From contig SPQJ01000011.1 in the NCBI GenBank assembly GCA_004570425.1, positions 1 to 64,000 of the forward strand: DNA of 64,000 nucleotides, in the 5' to 3' direction. The position numbers and the translations under genes are program-made. This DNA comes from Bacillus sp. AZ43. GTDB lineage: Bacteria; Actinomycetota; Actinomycetes; Mycobacteriales; Geodermatophilaceae. Shown piece by piece: positions 52,000 to 61,627 of the stretch (position 1 is the stretch's first letter; the number at the start of each line of letters is the position of its first letter). The notes beneath the pieces were generated by a model. The model was not told where the DNA came from, ran no database searches, and saw only the letters and a list, made by a program, of their open reading frames with translations.

Positions 52000-54314
52000 C
52001 CGAGGGGGACGGCGACCGGCGGCGCGTGCCGTCGGCGACCTACCGCCTGCAGGTGCACGCCGGCTTCCGGCTCGACGACGCCGCCGAGGTCGCCGGCTAC
52101 CTGGCCGACCTCGGGGTCAGCCACGCCTACTCCTCTCCCCTCCTGCGCTCGGCCGAGGGCAGCAACCACGGGTACGACACCGTCGACCACGCGCACATCG
52201 ACGAGGCGCGTGGTGGCCGGGACGGTTTCGACCGGTTCGTCGCGGCCCTGCACCAGCACGGCCTCGGCCTGGTGCTCGACCTGGTGCCCAACCACATGGG
52301 CGTCGACGACCCGTCGGCCGCGCCCTGGTGGTGGGACGTGCTGCAGCACGGGCAGGACAGCCCGCACGCGGCGGCATTCGACATCGACTGGGATTTCGGG
52401 GGCGGCAAGGTCCGCATCCCGGTGCTCGGCTCCGCGGACGACGTCGAGAAGCTCGAGGTGACCGACGGCGAGCTGCGGTACTACGAGAACCGCTTCCCGA
52501 TCGCCCCGGGGACCGGGGACGGCACCCCGCAGGAGGTGCACGCCCGCCAGCACTACGAGCTGGTCGACTGGCGCCGCGCCGACGACGAGCTGAACTACCG
52601 CCGGTTCTTCGCGATCAACACCCTCGCCGGCCTGCGCGTCGAGGACCCGGCGATCTTCGACGCCACGCACGAGCTGGTGCTCCGGCTGGTGCGCGACGGC
52701 GCCGTCGACGGCCTGCGGATCGACCACCCCGACGGGCTGGCCGACCCCAAGGGCTACCTGGACCGGCTGGCGGACGCGTCGGACGACCGCTGGACCGTCG
52801 TGGAGAAGATCCTGGAGCCCGGCGAGGACCTGCCGGAGAGCTGGCGGACGGCGGGGACCACCGGCTACGACGCCCTCGCCGAGGTGGACGACGTCCTGGT
52901 CGACCCGGCGGGCGAGCCCGCGCTGACGGCCCTCGACACGGAGCTCGCCGGGAGGCCCGTCGACTACGCGCAGCTGGTGCACGACTGCAAGCGCGAGGTC
53001 ACCGACGGCATGCTCGGCTCGGAGGTCGCGCGGCTGGTCCGGGTGATCGGCGGGCTGCCGGGCATCGACCCCGCGCAGCAGACCGAGGCGCTGGCCGAGC
53101 TGCTGGCGAGCTTCCCCGTCTACCGCAGCTACCTGCCCGACGGCCGCGAGCACCTCGACAGCACCGTCGCCGCGGTGCGCGAACGGCGGCCCGACCTCGC
53201 ACCGGCGCTGGACGCCCTGCACCCGGTGCTGTCGCAGGCCGGGTCGGAGGCCGCGACGCGGTTCGAGCAGACCAGCGGCCCGGTGATGGCCAAGGGCGTG
53301 GAGGACAGCGCCTACTACCGCTGGGCGCGCTTCGTGGCGCTCAACGAGGTGGGCGGCGACCCGGCCCGGTTCGGCAGCACCGTGGCGGAGTTCCACGCCG
53401 CCCAGCAGCGCCGCGCCGAGCGCTACCCCGTGTCGATGACGACGCTGTCGACGCACGACACCAAGCGCAGCGAGGACGTCCGGGCGCGGCTCGCCGTCCT
53501 CGCCGAGCTGCCCTCGGATTGGACGGGGCTGGTGCGCCGGCTGCTCGAGCGGCACCCGCTGGCCGACCGGTCGCTGGCGCACCTGGTGTGGCAGAACCTC
53601 GTCGGCGCGTGGCCGCTGTCGCGGGAGCGGGCGCACGCGTACGTGGAGAAGGCCGCGCGCGAGGCCGGCACCTCGACGACGTGGACCAACCCGGTGCAGG
53701 AGTTCGAGGAGCAGCTGCACGCGCTGGTCGACGCCGCCTACGACGACCCGGCCACCGCCGCCGACATCGAGGAGTTCGTCGCGCGCATCAGGCCGTTCGG
53801 GTACGGCAACTCGCTGTCGCAGAAGCTCCTGCAGCTGACGATGCCCGGCGTCCCGGACGTCTACCAGGGCACCGAGCTGTGGGACTTCTCGCTGGTCGAC
53901 CCGGACAACCGCCGTCCGGTCGACTACGACCGCCGTCGGCAGCTGCTGGCCGCCCTCGACCGGGGCGAGATCCCGGCGGTGGACGACAGCGGCGCGGCGA
54001 AGCTGCTGGTGGTCTCGCGCACCCTCCGGGCACGGCGGGACCACCCCGAGTGGTTCGCCGGGTACGAGCCGGTCCAGGTGACCGGCTCGGCCGCCGACCA
54101 CCTGGTCGCGTACGACCGCGGCGGCGTCGTGGTCGTCGCGACACGTCTCCCGGTCGGGCTGGCCGCGCGGGGGTGGGGCGACACGGCGCTCCAGCTGCCC
54201 AACGGCGCGTGGCGCGACCTGCTCACCGGTGAGCGGGTCGTCTCCGACATCGCCGGCGTCCCCGCCGAGGCCGTGCTGAGCGCGCTCCCGGTCGCCCTGC
54301 TCACCCGCGCCTGA
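51996..54314 (+). CDS. treY: TreY, maltooligosyl trehalose synthase
   Basis: 772 residues. [20 protein letters not shown] at the N-terminus is the TreY signature; GH13_26 motifs include [30 protein letters not shown] with the nucleophile, and [14 protein letters not shown]. Converts the reducing end of maltodextrins to a trehalose unit, later released by TreZ. GTG start inside the glgX stop. treZ, usually next, lies 3.2 kb further on beyond an oppositely oriented ABC operon. Confidence 0.95.
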   Translation: MTEGDGDRRRVPSATYRLQVHAGFRLDDAAEVAGYLADLGVSHAYSSPLLRSAEGSNHGYDTVDHAHIDEARGGRDGFDRFVAALHQHGLGLVLDLVPNHMGVDDPSAAPWWWDVLQHGQDSPHAAAFDIDWDFGGGKVRIPVLGSADDVEKLEVTDGELRYYENRFPIAPGTGDGTPQEVHARQHYELVDWRRADDELNYRRFFAINTLAGLRVEDPAIFDATHELVLRLVRDGAVDGLRIDHPDGLADPKGYLDRLADASDDRWTVVEKILEPGEDLPESWRTAGTTGYDALAEVDDVLVDPAGEPALTALDTELAGRPVDYAQLVHDCKREVTDGMLGSEVARLVRVIGGLPGIDPAQQTEALAELLASFPVYRSYLPDGREHLDSTVAAVRERRPDLAPALDALHPVLSQAGSEAATRFEQTSGPVMAKGVEDSAYYRWARFVALNEVGGDPARFGSTVAEFHAAQQRRAERYPVSMTTLSTHDTKRSEDVRARLAVLAELPSDWTGLVRRLLERHPLADRSLAHLVWQNLVGAWPLSRERAHAYVEKAAREAGTSTTWTNPVQEFEEQLHALVDAAYDDPATAADIEEFVARIRPFGYGNSLSQKLLQLTMPGVPDVYQGTELWDFSLVDPDNRRPVDYDRRRQLLAALDRGEIPAVDDSGAAKLLVVSRTLRARRDHPEWFAGYEPVQVTGSAADHLVAYDRGGVVVVATRLPVGLAARGWGDTALQLPNGAWRDLLTGERVVSDIAGVPAEAVLSALPVALLTRA

Positions 54315-54329
54315 GCGGCCACCGTCACA

Positions 54330-54394
54330 TGCCGAGATCCCGTGATCTCGGCGGTTCAGCCTCGCTGAACTGCCGAGATCACGGGATCTCGGCA
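54330..54394. repeat. Composite palindrome at the treY/ABC-operon boundary
   Basis: Arms 54331-54352 and 54372-54393 are perfect 22-nt inverted repeats. Each arm is also nearly self-complementary (GCCGAGATC, 4-nt loop, GATCTCGGC). The middle is a third hairpin TTCAGC-CTC-GCTGAA (54353-54367 region). It can fold as one long stem or as a three-hairpin cruciform. It sits between two convergent genes and may work as terminator. Confidence 0.7.
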
Positions 54395-54396
54395 GC

Positions 54397-55620
54397 TCAG
54401 AAGCGGATGGCGTCGATGACCTTGGCGCGGACGGCGATGATCGCGGGCAGCAGGCCGGCCAGCGCGCCGACCGCGGTCGCGGCGACCATGCCCTCCACCG
54501 CCGCGGCCACCGGGAAGCCCGGCATGTCCGCGATGGGGATGCCGTTGTTGAGCAGCCGTTCCAGCGGCAGGTTGCGCACCAGCGCGATCGAGCCGCCGAC
54601 GGCGATCAGCCCGGCCAGCGCGGTCGCGCAGACGCTCTCCAGCATCACCGCGGCGAAGATCCGGCCGGACGTGGCGCCGAAGCTGCGCCGGACGCCGATC
54701 TCGCGGATGCGCTGCCGCACCGTGACCAGGCCGATGTTCAGCACCCCCAGCCCGCCCAGCACTAGGACCACCGCACCCGCGCCGCGGATGGCCAGCCGGA
54801 GCAGCGCGATGGTCTCCTCGGCGCCCTGCGGGTCGCTCCGGTAGGCGTCCACCTGGACGCCGTCCAGCGCCAGCGCGAAGTCGTGCCGGACGGTCTCCAT
54901 CACCTGGTCGGCCTGGTCCGCCGGGACCCACAGCTCGAGGGTGGTGGGTCCGGTGTACATGGCCGTCGCGGGATCCGCGGGCGCGCCCTCGCCCCAGGGG
55001 CCGGCGGACCGGTCGATGCGGTAGGCCAGCAGCTCCTCGCCGTACCCCTCCCGCACGACGCCGACGATCGTGGCGCGGACCGGGTCGTTGCCGCCGATGA
55101 CCACCGTCGGCCGGGCGGAGAGGTCGGCGTGCCCGAGGGCGGTCAGGAACGCCTCGTTCACCACGACCGCCGGCGAGAGGCTCTCCCGGTCGCCGTCGCG
55201 GAGCCAGCGCCCCTCGACGGGCTCGATCCGGTGCAGGTCGCCGTAGCTCGGTGACACCGTCCGGGTCTGCACCGACTGCGTGCCCCCGGGCATCCGGAAC
55301 CGGGTCTCGCCCCACGCGACGCCGGCGGCCGTGGCGATGTCGTAGCGCGCGACCAGGTCGCTGACCGCGCCGTCCCACTCCGCGGGGTCGGGCGGCATCC
55401 CGGTCCGCGGGTCCCAGGCGCTGACCGCCACGGTCGCCGCCCGACCCCCCTGGCGTTCGCCGACCTCCTGCTGCACCTGGGCGACCATCAGCCCGAGCGC
55501 GGTGACCGTGGTCATGGCGAACACGGCGAGGAAGACGCCGACCAGCGAGAGCAGCACCCGGCTCTTGTGGACCCGCACCTCGTCCCACGCCTCCGCGAGC
55601 GTGCCCAGGAAGCCGGTCAT
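54397..55620 (-). CDS. MacB/FtsX-type ABC transporter permease
   Basis: 407 residues. First membrane helix at about 20-46, a large extracytoplasmic MacB-periplasmic-core-like domain (about 50-270), then three helices (about 280-305, 330-355, 370-395), the FtsX/MacB topology. The cytoplasmic coupling region VRQRIREIGVRRSFGATSGRI is conserved. ATG overlaps the ATPase stop (ATGA). Works with the two upstream gene products, probably exporting a peptide, lipid or drug. Confidence 0.9.
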   Translation of the reverse strand: MTGFLGTLAEAWDEVRVHKSRVLLSLVGVFLAVFAMTTVTALGLMVAQVQQEVGERQGGRAATVAVSAWDPRTGMPPDPAEWDGAVSDLVARYDIATAAGVAWGETRFRMPGGTQSVQTRTVSPSYGDLHRIEPVEGRWLRDGDRESLSPAVVVNEAFLTALGHADLSARPTVVIGGNDPVRATIVGVVREGYGEELLAYRIDRSAGPWGEGAPADPATAMYTGPTTLELWVPADQADQVMETVRHDFALALDGVQVDAYRSDPQGAEETIALLRLAIRGAGAVVLVLGGLGVLNIGLVTVRQRIREIGVRRSFGATSGRIFAAVMLESVCATALAGLIAVGGSIALVRNLPLERLLNNGIPIADMPGFPVAAAVEGMVAATAVGALAGLLPAIIAVRAKVIDAIRF

Positions 55621-56345
55621 GCGGTCCCCCGGTCGGCGGTCACGGCACCGAGCGCGCTGTCGGCGACCAGGGGCGAGAGGACGCCGTGGTCGAGCCGGTA
55701 GCGCCGGCCGGCGAGCGCGGCCACCGAGAGGTCGTGGGTGATGGTGACCAGCGCGGCCCCGTTGTCCGCCGCCGCCTGGGCCAGCAGGCCCATCACCTGG
55801 GCGCCGGTCTCGACGTCGAGCGCGCCGGTGGGCTCGTCGGCGAGGACGACCCGCGGCGAGCGCACGAGCGCCCGTGCGATGGCCACCCGCTGCTGCTCAC
55901 CTCCGGAGAGGCGCTCGGGCACCTGGTCCGCGCGGGCCCCGAGACCGACCCGCTCGAGCATCTCGCGCGCCGTCCGCCGCCGGCGCAGGTAGTCCCGCCC
56001 CCGCGCGTAGAGCAGCGGCGCGGCCACGTTCTCGACCGCGGTGCGCCGGGGCAGGAGGTTGAACTGCTGGAACACGAAACCGAACACCTCGCCCCGCAGG
56101 CGTGACCGGCGGCGGGCGGACAGCTGGTCGGTCGGCTCGCCGTCGAGCACGTAGCTGCCGGCGGTCGGGGTGTCCAGCAGCCCGAGGAGGTTGAGCAGGG
56201 TGGACTTGCCCGACCCCGAACGGCCGACGATCGAGACGTGCTCGCCGGGGGCGAGGTCCAGGTCGACGCCCGACAGGATGGTCAGGACGGTCTCGTCGGG
56301 GAGCAGCACCTCGCGGCTGATCCCGCGCAGCTCCAGGAGGGTCAT
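55617..56345 (-). CDS. MacB/LolD-type ABC transporter ATPase
   Basis: 242 residues. Walker [16 protein letters not shown] (about 41-55), Q-loop FVFQQFNLLP, signature LSGGEQQRVAIARAL and Walker B VVLADEPTGALD, the typical MacB/LolD set. Provides energy for the permease encoded after it. Overlaps both neighbours by 4 nt (ATGA), so the three genes form one operon. Confidence 0.94.
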   Translation of the reverse strand: MTLLELRGISREVLLPDETVLTILSGVDLDLAPGEHVSIVGRSGSGKSTLLNLLGLLDTPTAGSYVLDGEPTDQLSARRRSRLRGEVFGFVFQQFNLLPRRTAVENVAAPLLYARGRDYLRRRRTAREMLERVGLGARADQVPERLSGGEQQRVAIARALVRSPRVVLADEPTGALDVETGAQVMGLLAQAAADNGAALVTITHDLSVAALAGRRYRLDHGVLSPLVADSALGAVTADRGTA

Positions 56346-57373
56346 CCGCCCCACCCGCCCATCGCCGGGTCGCCGGCGGGGGCGTCGGCCGGCACGGGCA
56401 CGAACTGCAGGACCTGCTCCCCCTCGGTCAGGCCCTCCCGCACCTCGATCAGGTCGCCGTCGCTGAGCCCGAGGGTGACCGCGCGCTCCTGCTCCGCGCC
56501 GTCGTCGCCGACGACCCAGACGTTGCCCGTCTGCACCGACCCCTGGACGGCGGTGATCGGCACGACGAGGACGTTCTCCGCCGTCCCGGCCTGCACCCGG
56601 ACGGTGGCGCCCATGCCCGCGAACACGGTCACGCCGGCGGGCACCGAGCAGCGCGCCGTGGTGCCGCCGCCCGCGGACGGGCCGCCCGGAGGCGGGGTGC
56701 CGCCGTCCTGGGCGCCGGTGTCGGGCATCGGTGCCGCGCCGAGGGTGAGCCCGGAGCAGGTGAACGGCGCGGGGCCGCCCTGCACCTCGACCTCCGCCGT
56801 CGACGGCGGGGCGAGCAACCGGAACTGCTGGGCCTGGGTGAGCGAGGCGGTCACCGAGAGCGTGCCCGGGGAGACCGCACCGACGCTGTCGCCGACCGCG
56901 ACGATCTGGTCGACCAGGACGCCCAGCGTGGACAAGGTGCCGGCGACCGGGGCGGTCACCGTGGCGGTCCGCACCCGCGGGGGCCGCGGCGTCGACGTGG
57001 GGTTGCCCTCGGCGTCCCGGCCGACGACCGGGTCGAGCGCCTCCTCGTAGCGGATCTCGAGCAGGGCCTGGCCGGCGCTGACCGTGGCGCCCTGGTCGAC
57101 GAGGACGCGGCGCACGGTGCCGGCGGCGGTGGCCTTCACCGGCACGGCCGGGTCGGCGACGACGGTGCCGTCCACGGTGACGGTGTTGGTGATCGTCCCG
57201 CGGGACACCGGGACCGGCGTCGACCCCAGGTCCAGGGTCGGCGCGCCCGGTCCCGCGGACCCGCCCGGGTCTCCCGAGCCACCCCGGAAGGCGAGCACGA
57301 CGAGGGCGACGGCGATGACGGCCCAGACCAGCAGCCGGAGGGCCGGGAACACGATGGTGCGGACGGCGGACAT
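56342..57373 (-). CDS. HlyD/MacA-like membrane-anchored adaptor protein
   Basis: 343 residues. One N-terminal membrane anchor (about 6-25), then [40 protein letters not shown], a lipoyl-like hairpin half, with the second half [30 protein letters not shown] Gly/Pro-rich insert with two Cys (about 185-240) is unusual. The C-terminal barrel [11 protein letters not shown]...VVPITAVQG is of the membrane-fusion type. In Gram-positives such adaptors bridge the permease and the cell wall. ATG 57373 has AGGGAG upstream. First gene of the efflux operon. Confidence 0.88.
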   Translation of the reverse strand: MSAVRTIVFPALRLLVWAVIAVALVVLAFRGGSGDPGGSAGPGAPTLDLGSTPVPVSRGTITNTVTVDGTVVADPAVPVKATAAGTVRRVLVDQGATVSAGQALLEIRYEEALDPVVGRDAEGNPTSTPRPPRVRTATVTAPVAGTLSTLGVLVDQIVAVGDSVGAVSPGTLSVTASLTQAQQFRLLAPPSTAEVEVQGGPAPFTCSGLTLGAAPMPDTGAQDGGTPPPGGPSAGGGTTARCSVPAGVTVFAGMGATVRVQAGTAENVLVVPITAVQGSVQTGNVWVVGDDGAEQERAVTLGLSDGDLIEVREGLTEGEQVLQFVPVPADAPAGDPAMGGWGG

Positions 57374-57392
57374 GCACGCTCCCTGCGCGCTC

Positions 57393-57425
57393 GGGTACCC
57401 CGTGGTACCGGTACGCCGGAACGTA
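57393..57425 (-). promoter_or_regulatory. Operator/promoter candidate of the efflux operon
   Basis: Minus strand: -10-like TACGTT (57425-57420) followed by two short perfect palindromes, GTACCGGTAC (57405-57414) and GGGTACCC (57393-57400), with centres 13 bp apart, just around the expected transcription start. No regulator gene is adjacent. Confidence 0.4.
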
Positions 57426-57545
57426 GCGGCGCCATCGCGCACTGTCGTCATCCCCCGGACGGACGCGCCGTACGACCGGGGGTTGAGCAGCAGGACGACG
57501 GGCATGATCGGTCCGTCCCGGAACCACCCGCTGGAGGCTGCCCGC

Positions 57546-59300
57546 ATGACCGCACCCGTCGAGTTCGCCGTCTGGGCGCCGCTGCCCGAGCGGGTGCGGG
57601 TCCAGGTGGACGGCGCCGTCCACGACATGCGCCGGGACGACGGAGGCTGGTGGCGGGCGGAGGTCGAGGCGGGGCCGGAGGCGGACTACGGCTTCCTGCT
57701 CGACGACGACGACACCCCCCGGCCCGACCCGCGGTCCCGCCGGCAGCCGGAGGGCGTGCACGGCCTGTCCCGCCGGTTCGACCCCGAGGCCTACGAGTGG
57801 GGCGACTCCTCCTGGACCGGGCGCCCGCTGGCCGGTGGCGTCGTCTACGAGATGCACGTCGGCACCTTCACCCCCGAGGGCACGCTCGACGCGGCGATCG
57901 GCCGGCTCGGGCACCTGGTCCGGCTCGGCGTCGACTTCGTCGAGCTGCTGCCGGTCAACGCGTTCAACGGCACCCACAACTGGGGCTACGACGGCGTCCT
58001 CTGGTACGCCGTCCAGGAGACCTACGGCGGGCCCGAGGCCTACCAGCGGTTCGTCGACGCCTGCCACCAGCAGGGCCTGGGCGTCATCCAGGACGTCGTC
58101 TACAACCACCTCGGCCCGTCGGGGAACTACCTCCCGCAGTTCTTCCCGATCTTCGCCGAGGGCGGCGCCAACACCTGGGGCAACTCGATCAACCTGTCCG
58201 GCCCCGACTCCGACGAGGTGCGCCGCTACATCATCGACAACGCGCTGATGTGGCTGCGCGACATGCACGTCGACGGGCTGCGGCTCGACGCCGTGCACGC
58301 GCTGGTCGACGAGCGGGCGACCCACGTGCTGGAGGAGATGGCCCAGGAGGTCGACAAGCTGTCGGTCGCCGCCGGCCGGCCGCTCACGCTGATCGCCGAG
58401 AGCGACCTCAACGACCCGCGCATGGTCACCCCCCGCGTCGCCGGGGGGCTGGGGCTGACGGCGCAGTGGAGCGACGACTTCCACCACTCGTTGCACTCGG
58501 TGCTCACCGGCGAGGGCCAGGGCTACTACGCCGACTTCGCCGAGGGCGGGCTCGGCGGCCTGGCGAAGACGCTCACCGGCGCCTACTTCCACGACGGCGC
58601 CTGGTCGAGCTTCCGCCGCCGGCACCACGGCCGGCCGGTGGACACCGCCACGCTCCCGGGCTGGAAGTTCCTCGGCTACTTGCAGGACCACGACCAGATC
58701 GGCAACCGCGCCGTCGGCGACCGGATCTCCGCGTCCCTCTCCCCCGGCCTCCTGGCCGTGGGCGCGACAGTGGTGCTGACCAGCCCGTTCACCCCGATGC
58801 TGTTCATGGGCGAGGAGTGGGGCGCGAGCACCCCGTGGCAGTTCTTCACCAGCCACCCCGAGCCCGAGCTGGGCAAGGCCACGGCGGAGGGCCGGATCGG
58901 CGAGTTCGCCGAACACGGCTGGGACGCCGACGTCGTCCCCGACCCCCAGGACCCCGAGACCTTCACCCGCTCGAAGCTGGACTGGTCCGAACTGTCGAAG
59001 GAGCCGCACGACCGGCTGCTCGCCGTCCACCGGTCGCTGCTGGCGCTGCGGCGGGCGCACCCCGACCTGGTCGACCCCGACCTGTCCGCCGTCCAGGTGA
59101 CCTGGGACGACGCCGACCGCTGGCTGGTCGTGCACCGTGGCACGCTGCGCGTCGTGGTGAACCTGGCCGACGAGCCGCGCGAGATCGACCTCGACCGCCG
59201 CGCCGACGACGTCCTGTTCGCCACCGGCGAGCTGCCCACCGTGGACGGCGCCACGGTGACCCTGCCCGCCGAGAGCGCGGCCGTGGTCAGCACCCGCTGA
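57546..59300 (+). CDS. treZ: TreZ, maltooligosyl trehalose trehalohydrolase
   Basis: 584 residues. Short N-terminal CBM48-like domain ([18 protein letters not shown]), then GH13_10 motifs: [38 protein letters not shown] (nucleophile Asp), [13 protein letters not shown] (acid Glu) and [11 protein letters not shown]. Releases trehalose from the product of TreY. ATG with GGAGG 11 nt upstream. Separated from treY by the inverted ABC operon, so it must have its own promoter in the 57374-57545 gap, shared divergently with the adaptor gene. Confidence 0.95.
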   Translation: MTAPVEFAVWAPLPERVRVQVDGAVHDMRRDDGGWWRAEVEAGPEADYGFLLDDDDTPRPDPRSRRQPEGVHGLSRRFDPEAYEWGDSSWTGRPLAGGVVYEMHVGTFTPEGTLDAAIGRLGHLVRLGVDFVELLPVNAFNGTHNWGYDGVLWYAVQETYGGPEAYQRFVDACHQQGLGVIQDVVYNHLGPSGNYLPQFFPIFAEGGANTWGNSINLSGPDSDEVRRYIIDNALMWLRDMHVDGLRLDAVHALVDERATHVLEEMAQEVDKLSVAAGRPLTLIAESDLNDPRMVTPRVAGGLGLTAQWSDDFHHSLHSVLTGEGQGYYADFAEGGLGGLAKTLTGAYFHDGAWSSFRRRHHGRPVDTATLPGWKFLGYLQDHDQIGNRAVGDRISASLSPGLLAVGATVVLTSPFTPMLFMGEEWGASTPWQFFTSHPEPELGKATAEGRIGEFAEHGWDADVVPDPQDPETFTRSKLDWSELSKEPHDRLLAVHRSLLALRRAHPDLVDPDLSAVQVTWDDADRWLVVHRGTLRVVVNLADEPREIDLDRRADDVLFATGELPTVDGATVTLPAESAAVVSTR

Positions 59301-59301
59301 C

Positions 59302-60042
59302 GTGCGCCGACTCCTGCCCGAGCCGGCCGAGCTCGACGACGACGCCCTGGTCGAGGCCTACCGGTTGCCCGCCGGCCGGTCGCTGCGGGTGAACTTCGTC
59401 GCCTCGCTGGACGGCGCGGTCACCGTGGGCGGGGTCAGCGAGGGGCTGGGCTCCCTCGGCGACAAGCGGGTGTTCCGGGTGCTGCGGGCGCTGGCCGACG
59501 CGGTGCTGGTCGGGCACGGGACGGCGGCCGCCGAGGGATACCGGCCGGTCACCGCCGACTCGGCGGTCGGCCGGCTGCGGGCCTCGATCGGCCGCCCCCC
59601 GGCCGCGCCCGTCGTGGTGGTCTCCCGCCGGGCATCGCTCGACCCGGCGAGCGGGCTGGTCACCGGCGCCGTCGAGCCGACGCTCTGCGTCACGTGCGAG
59701 GCGGCCGATCCGGATCGCCGGGCCGCGCTGGAGGCCGCCGGCGCGCACCTGCTCGTCTGCGGCGAGGACGACGTCGACCTGCCCACGGCGATCGAGCGAC
59801 TGGCCGAGCGGGGGCTCGAGCAGCTCGTCTGCGAGGGCGGGCCGCAGCTGCTGCGCGGCGCGCTGACCGCCGGGCTGGTCGACGAGCTCGACCTCACGCT
59901 CTCCCCCGCCCTCGTCGGCGGCGAGGCCCGGCTGCTCGATGCGGCGCTCCCGGGGCCGCAGCGCCTCCGCCTGCGGCAGCTGCTCGAAGAGGACGGCGTC
60001 CTCTTCGCCCGCTACGCGCTCGACGACCCCGGGGCCCGGTAG
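59302..60042 (+). CDS. Pyrimidine reductase-family protein (RibD C-terminal-like)
   Basis: 246 residues, a single RibD_C/dihydrofolate reductase-like domain: RVNFVASLDGAVTVGG near the N-terminus, ADAVLVGHGTAAAEGY, PVVVVSRRASLDP, and EGGPQLLRGALTAGLVDELDLTLSPALVGG. Lacks the deaminase domain of RibD. Likely an NADPH-dependent reductase in or near riboflavin metabolism; the true substrate is uncertain. GTG start one base after the treZ stop. Its last 31 nt overlap the convergent GYD gene. Confidence 0.87.
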   Translation: MRRLLPEPAELDDDALVEAYRLPAGRSLRVNFVASLDGAVTVGGVSEGLGSLGDKRVFRVLRALADAVLVGHGTAAAEGYRPVTADSAVGRLRASIGRPPAAPVVVVSRRASLDPASGLVTGAVEPTLCVTCEAADPDRRAALEAAGAHLLVCGEDDVDLPTAIERLAERGLEQLVCEGGPQLLRGALTAGLVDELDLTLSPALVGGEARLLDAALPGPQRLRLRQLLEEDGVLFARYALDDPGAR

Positions 60043-60347
60043 CCGACGGACTGCGCGCGCTCCAGGGCGTCGAGCGTCTCCTCGACGGTCAGCAGGACGG
60101 TCGCGTCGATCGAGCCGAGCGCGCCGCCCCCGCCGATGGCCAGCGCGACGGCGGCCATCGAGACGTTGTCCGGCGCCTCCCACAGCGTGATCCCGTCGTG
60201 CGGGCCGAAGGCGTACCAGAAGCCGTGCAGCCGCCCGCCGACCGACTCGATGTACGCCGTCGCCGCCTTCCGGCGGTCCTCGGGCTGGGCGATCATCATC
60301 GCCCAGGTCTCCGGGGTGTAGCTGAACGTCGTCAGGTACATGGGCAT
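60012..60347 (-). CDS. GYD-domain protein
   Basis: 111 residues, a small alpha/beta (ferredoxin-like) domain. The pattern MYLTTFSYTPETW, VGGRLHGFWYAFGPHDGITLWEAPD and MAAVALAIGGGGALG resembles GYD domain proteins, with GPHDG in place of the eponymous Gly-Tyr-Asp. Function of the family unknown. ATG at 60347 with GGGAGG 8 nt upstream and TAACGT as a plausible -10 (60387-60382). Convergent overlap of 31 nt with the preceding reductase gene. Confidence 0.78.
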   Translation of the reverse strand: MPMYLTTFSYTPETWAMMIAQPEDRRKAATAYIESVGGRLHGFWYAFGPHDGITLWEAPDNVSMAAVALAIGGGGALGSIDATVLLTVEETLDALERAQSVGYRAPGSSSA

Positions 60348-60420
60348 CGTCGTGCCTCCCTGTCGGTCCCCCCGTCGACCGACGTTAGGGCGCGGGCCAC
60401 GCACCGTCGAGGGGCCCGTG

Positions 60421-60470
60421 AGGGACTTTCTGCACCGAAAGTCCTGGGACTTTCGGTGCAGAAAGTCCCT
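60421..60470. repeat. Composite palindrome in a divergent promoter region
   Basis: Perfect 24-nt inverted repeat, arms 60421-60444 and 60447-60470 with a 2-nt spacer. Each arm is itself a hairpin: GGACTTTC, 6-nt loop TGCACC, GAAAGTCC. Same design as the 54330 element with a different sequence. It lies between divergent genes, so it is not a simple terminator. Confidence 0.7.
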
Positions 60471-60498
60471 GAGCGGCAGGGCTGCTTGGATACCGCGC

Positions 60499-61587
60499 AT
60501 GGACCTGCCCGTGATGCCGCCGGTGAAGCCGATGCTGGCCAAGGCCGCGACCAAGGTGCCGACCGGCGACTACCTGTACGAACCGAAGTGGGACGGCTTC
60601 CGCTGCGTCGTCTTCCGGGACGGCGACGAGGTGGAGCTCGGCAGCCGCAACGAGCGCCCGCTCACCCGCTACTTCCCCGAGGTGGTGGAGGCGGTGAAGG
60701 CGCAGCTGCCCGAGCGGTGCGTCGTCGACGGCGAGATCGTCGTCCCGGCCGGTGACCGGCTGCACTTCGAGGCGCTGCTGCAGCGCATCCACCCGGCCGA
60801 GTCGCGGGTGCGCCTGCTGGCCGAGCAGACGCCGGCGTCCTTCGTCGCGTTCGACCTGCTGGCCCTCGGCGACGAGTCGCTGCTCGAGACGCCGTTCGCC
60901 GAGCGCCGGGCCCGGCTGGAGCAGGCGCTGGGCGGCGTCCGGCCGCCGGTGTACCTGACCAGCGTCACCCGCGACCCGGCCACGGCCGAGCGCTGGTTCG
61001 AGACGTTCGAGGGCGCGGGCCTCGACGGCGTCGTCGCCAAGGCCGCCGACCTCCCCTACGGGCCCGACCAGCGGCTGATGACCAAGGTCAAGCACGTCCG
61101 GACGGCGGACTGCGTCGTCGCGGGCTTCCGCTGGCACAAGAGCGGCCCGATCGTCGGCTCGCTGCTGCTCGGGCTCTACGACGACGGCGTCCTGCAGCAC
61201 ATCGGCGTCGCCGCGTCCTTCCCGATGAAGCGCCGCGCCGAGCTGGTCGAGGAGCTGGAGCCCTACCGCGCGGAGGCGCTGGACGGGCACCCGTGGCAGG
61301 ACTGGGCCGACGCCCAGGTGCAGGAGAACGGGGAGAACCGGATGCCCGGAGCGGTCAGCCGGTGGAACGCGAAGAAGGACCTGTCGTGGGTCCCGCTGCG
61401 CCCCGAGCTGGTCGTGGAGATCAAGTACGACCAGCTCGAGGGCCGTCGACTTCGTCACACCGGTCAGTTCCTCCGCTGGCGACCCGACCGGGACCCGCTG
61501 AGCTGCACCTACGACCAGTTGGAGGTCCCGGTCCGGTACGACCTCGGGGAGGTCCTGAGCGGCGGATCGTCCTCCGATCGGGAGTGA
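60499..61587 (+). CDS. ligC: ATP-dependent DNA ligase (LigC type)
   Basis: 362 residues. Adenylation motif YEPKWDGFR with nucleophile Lys30, motif III FVAFDLLAL, motif IV GLDGVVAK, motif V RLMTKVKHVRTADCVV, and an OB-fold C-terminal domain. Similar in length and order to mycobacterial LigC. Repairs nicks in end-joining or base-excision pathways. ATG 60499 follows TTGGAT by 7 nt. A LigD-type polymerase gene starts 1.65 kb downstream on the same strand, which supports a repair role. Confidence 0.9.
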   Translation: MDLPVMPPVKPMLAKAATKVPTGDYLYEPKWDGFRCVVFRDGDEVELGSRNERPLTRYFPEVVEAVKAQLPERCVVDGEIVVPAGDRLHFEALLQRIHPAESRVRLLAEQTPASFVAFDLLALGDESLLETPFAERRARLEQALGGVRPPVYLTSVTRDPATAERWFETFEGAGLDGVVAKAADLPYGPDQRLMTKVKHVRTADCVVAGFRWHKSGPIVGSLLLGLYDDGVLQHIGVAASFPMKRRAELVEELEPYRAEALDGHPWQDWADAQVQENGENRMPGAVSRWNAKKDLSWVPLRPELVVEIKYDQLEGRRLRHTGQFLRWRPDRDPLSCTYDQLEVPVRYDLGEVLSGGSSSDRE

Positions 61588-61614
61588 TCGCCTGCACGGG
61601 ACCCGCGCGGCTCC

Positions 61615-61620
61615 TAGGCT
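61615..61620 (+). promoter_or_regulatory. Putative -10 (TAGGCT) for the lipoprotein hydrolase
   Basis: TAGGCT is separated by exactly 7 nt from the ATG at 61628. This argues for the ATG rather than the GTG at 61622 and for a leaderless mRNA. Confidence 0.4.
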
Positions 61621-61627
61621 CGTGATC

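Noticed and set aside
60012-60042. Overlap of the reductase and GYD genes as a sign that one is false
   Set aside because: Both have family-like sequence across their length and proper ribosome-binding or coupling context; a 31-nt convergent overlap is acceptable.
61622-61627. GTG at 61622 as start of the hydrolase
   Set aside because: It lies only one base after the TAGGCT element; the ATG at 61628 has the 7-nt spacing seen in other genes here. Either start gives the same mature lipoprotein.
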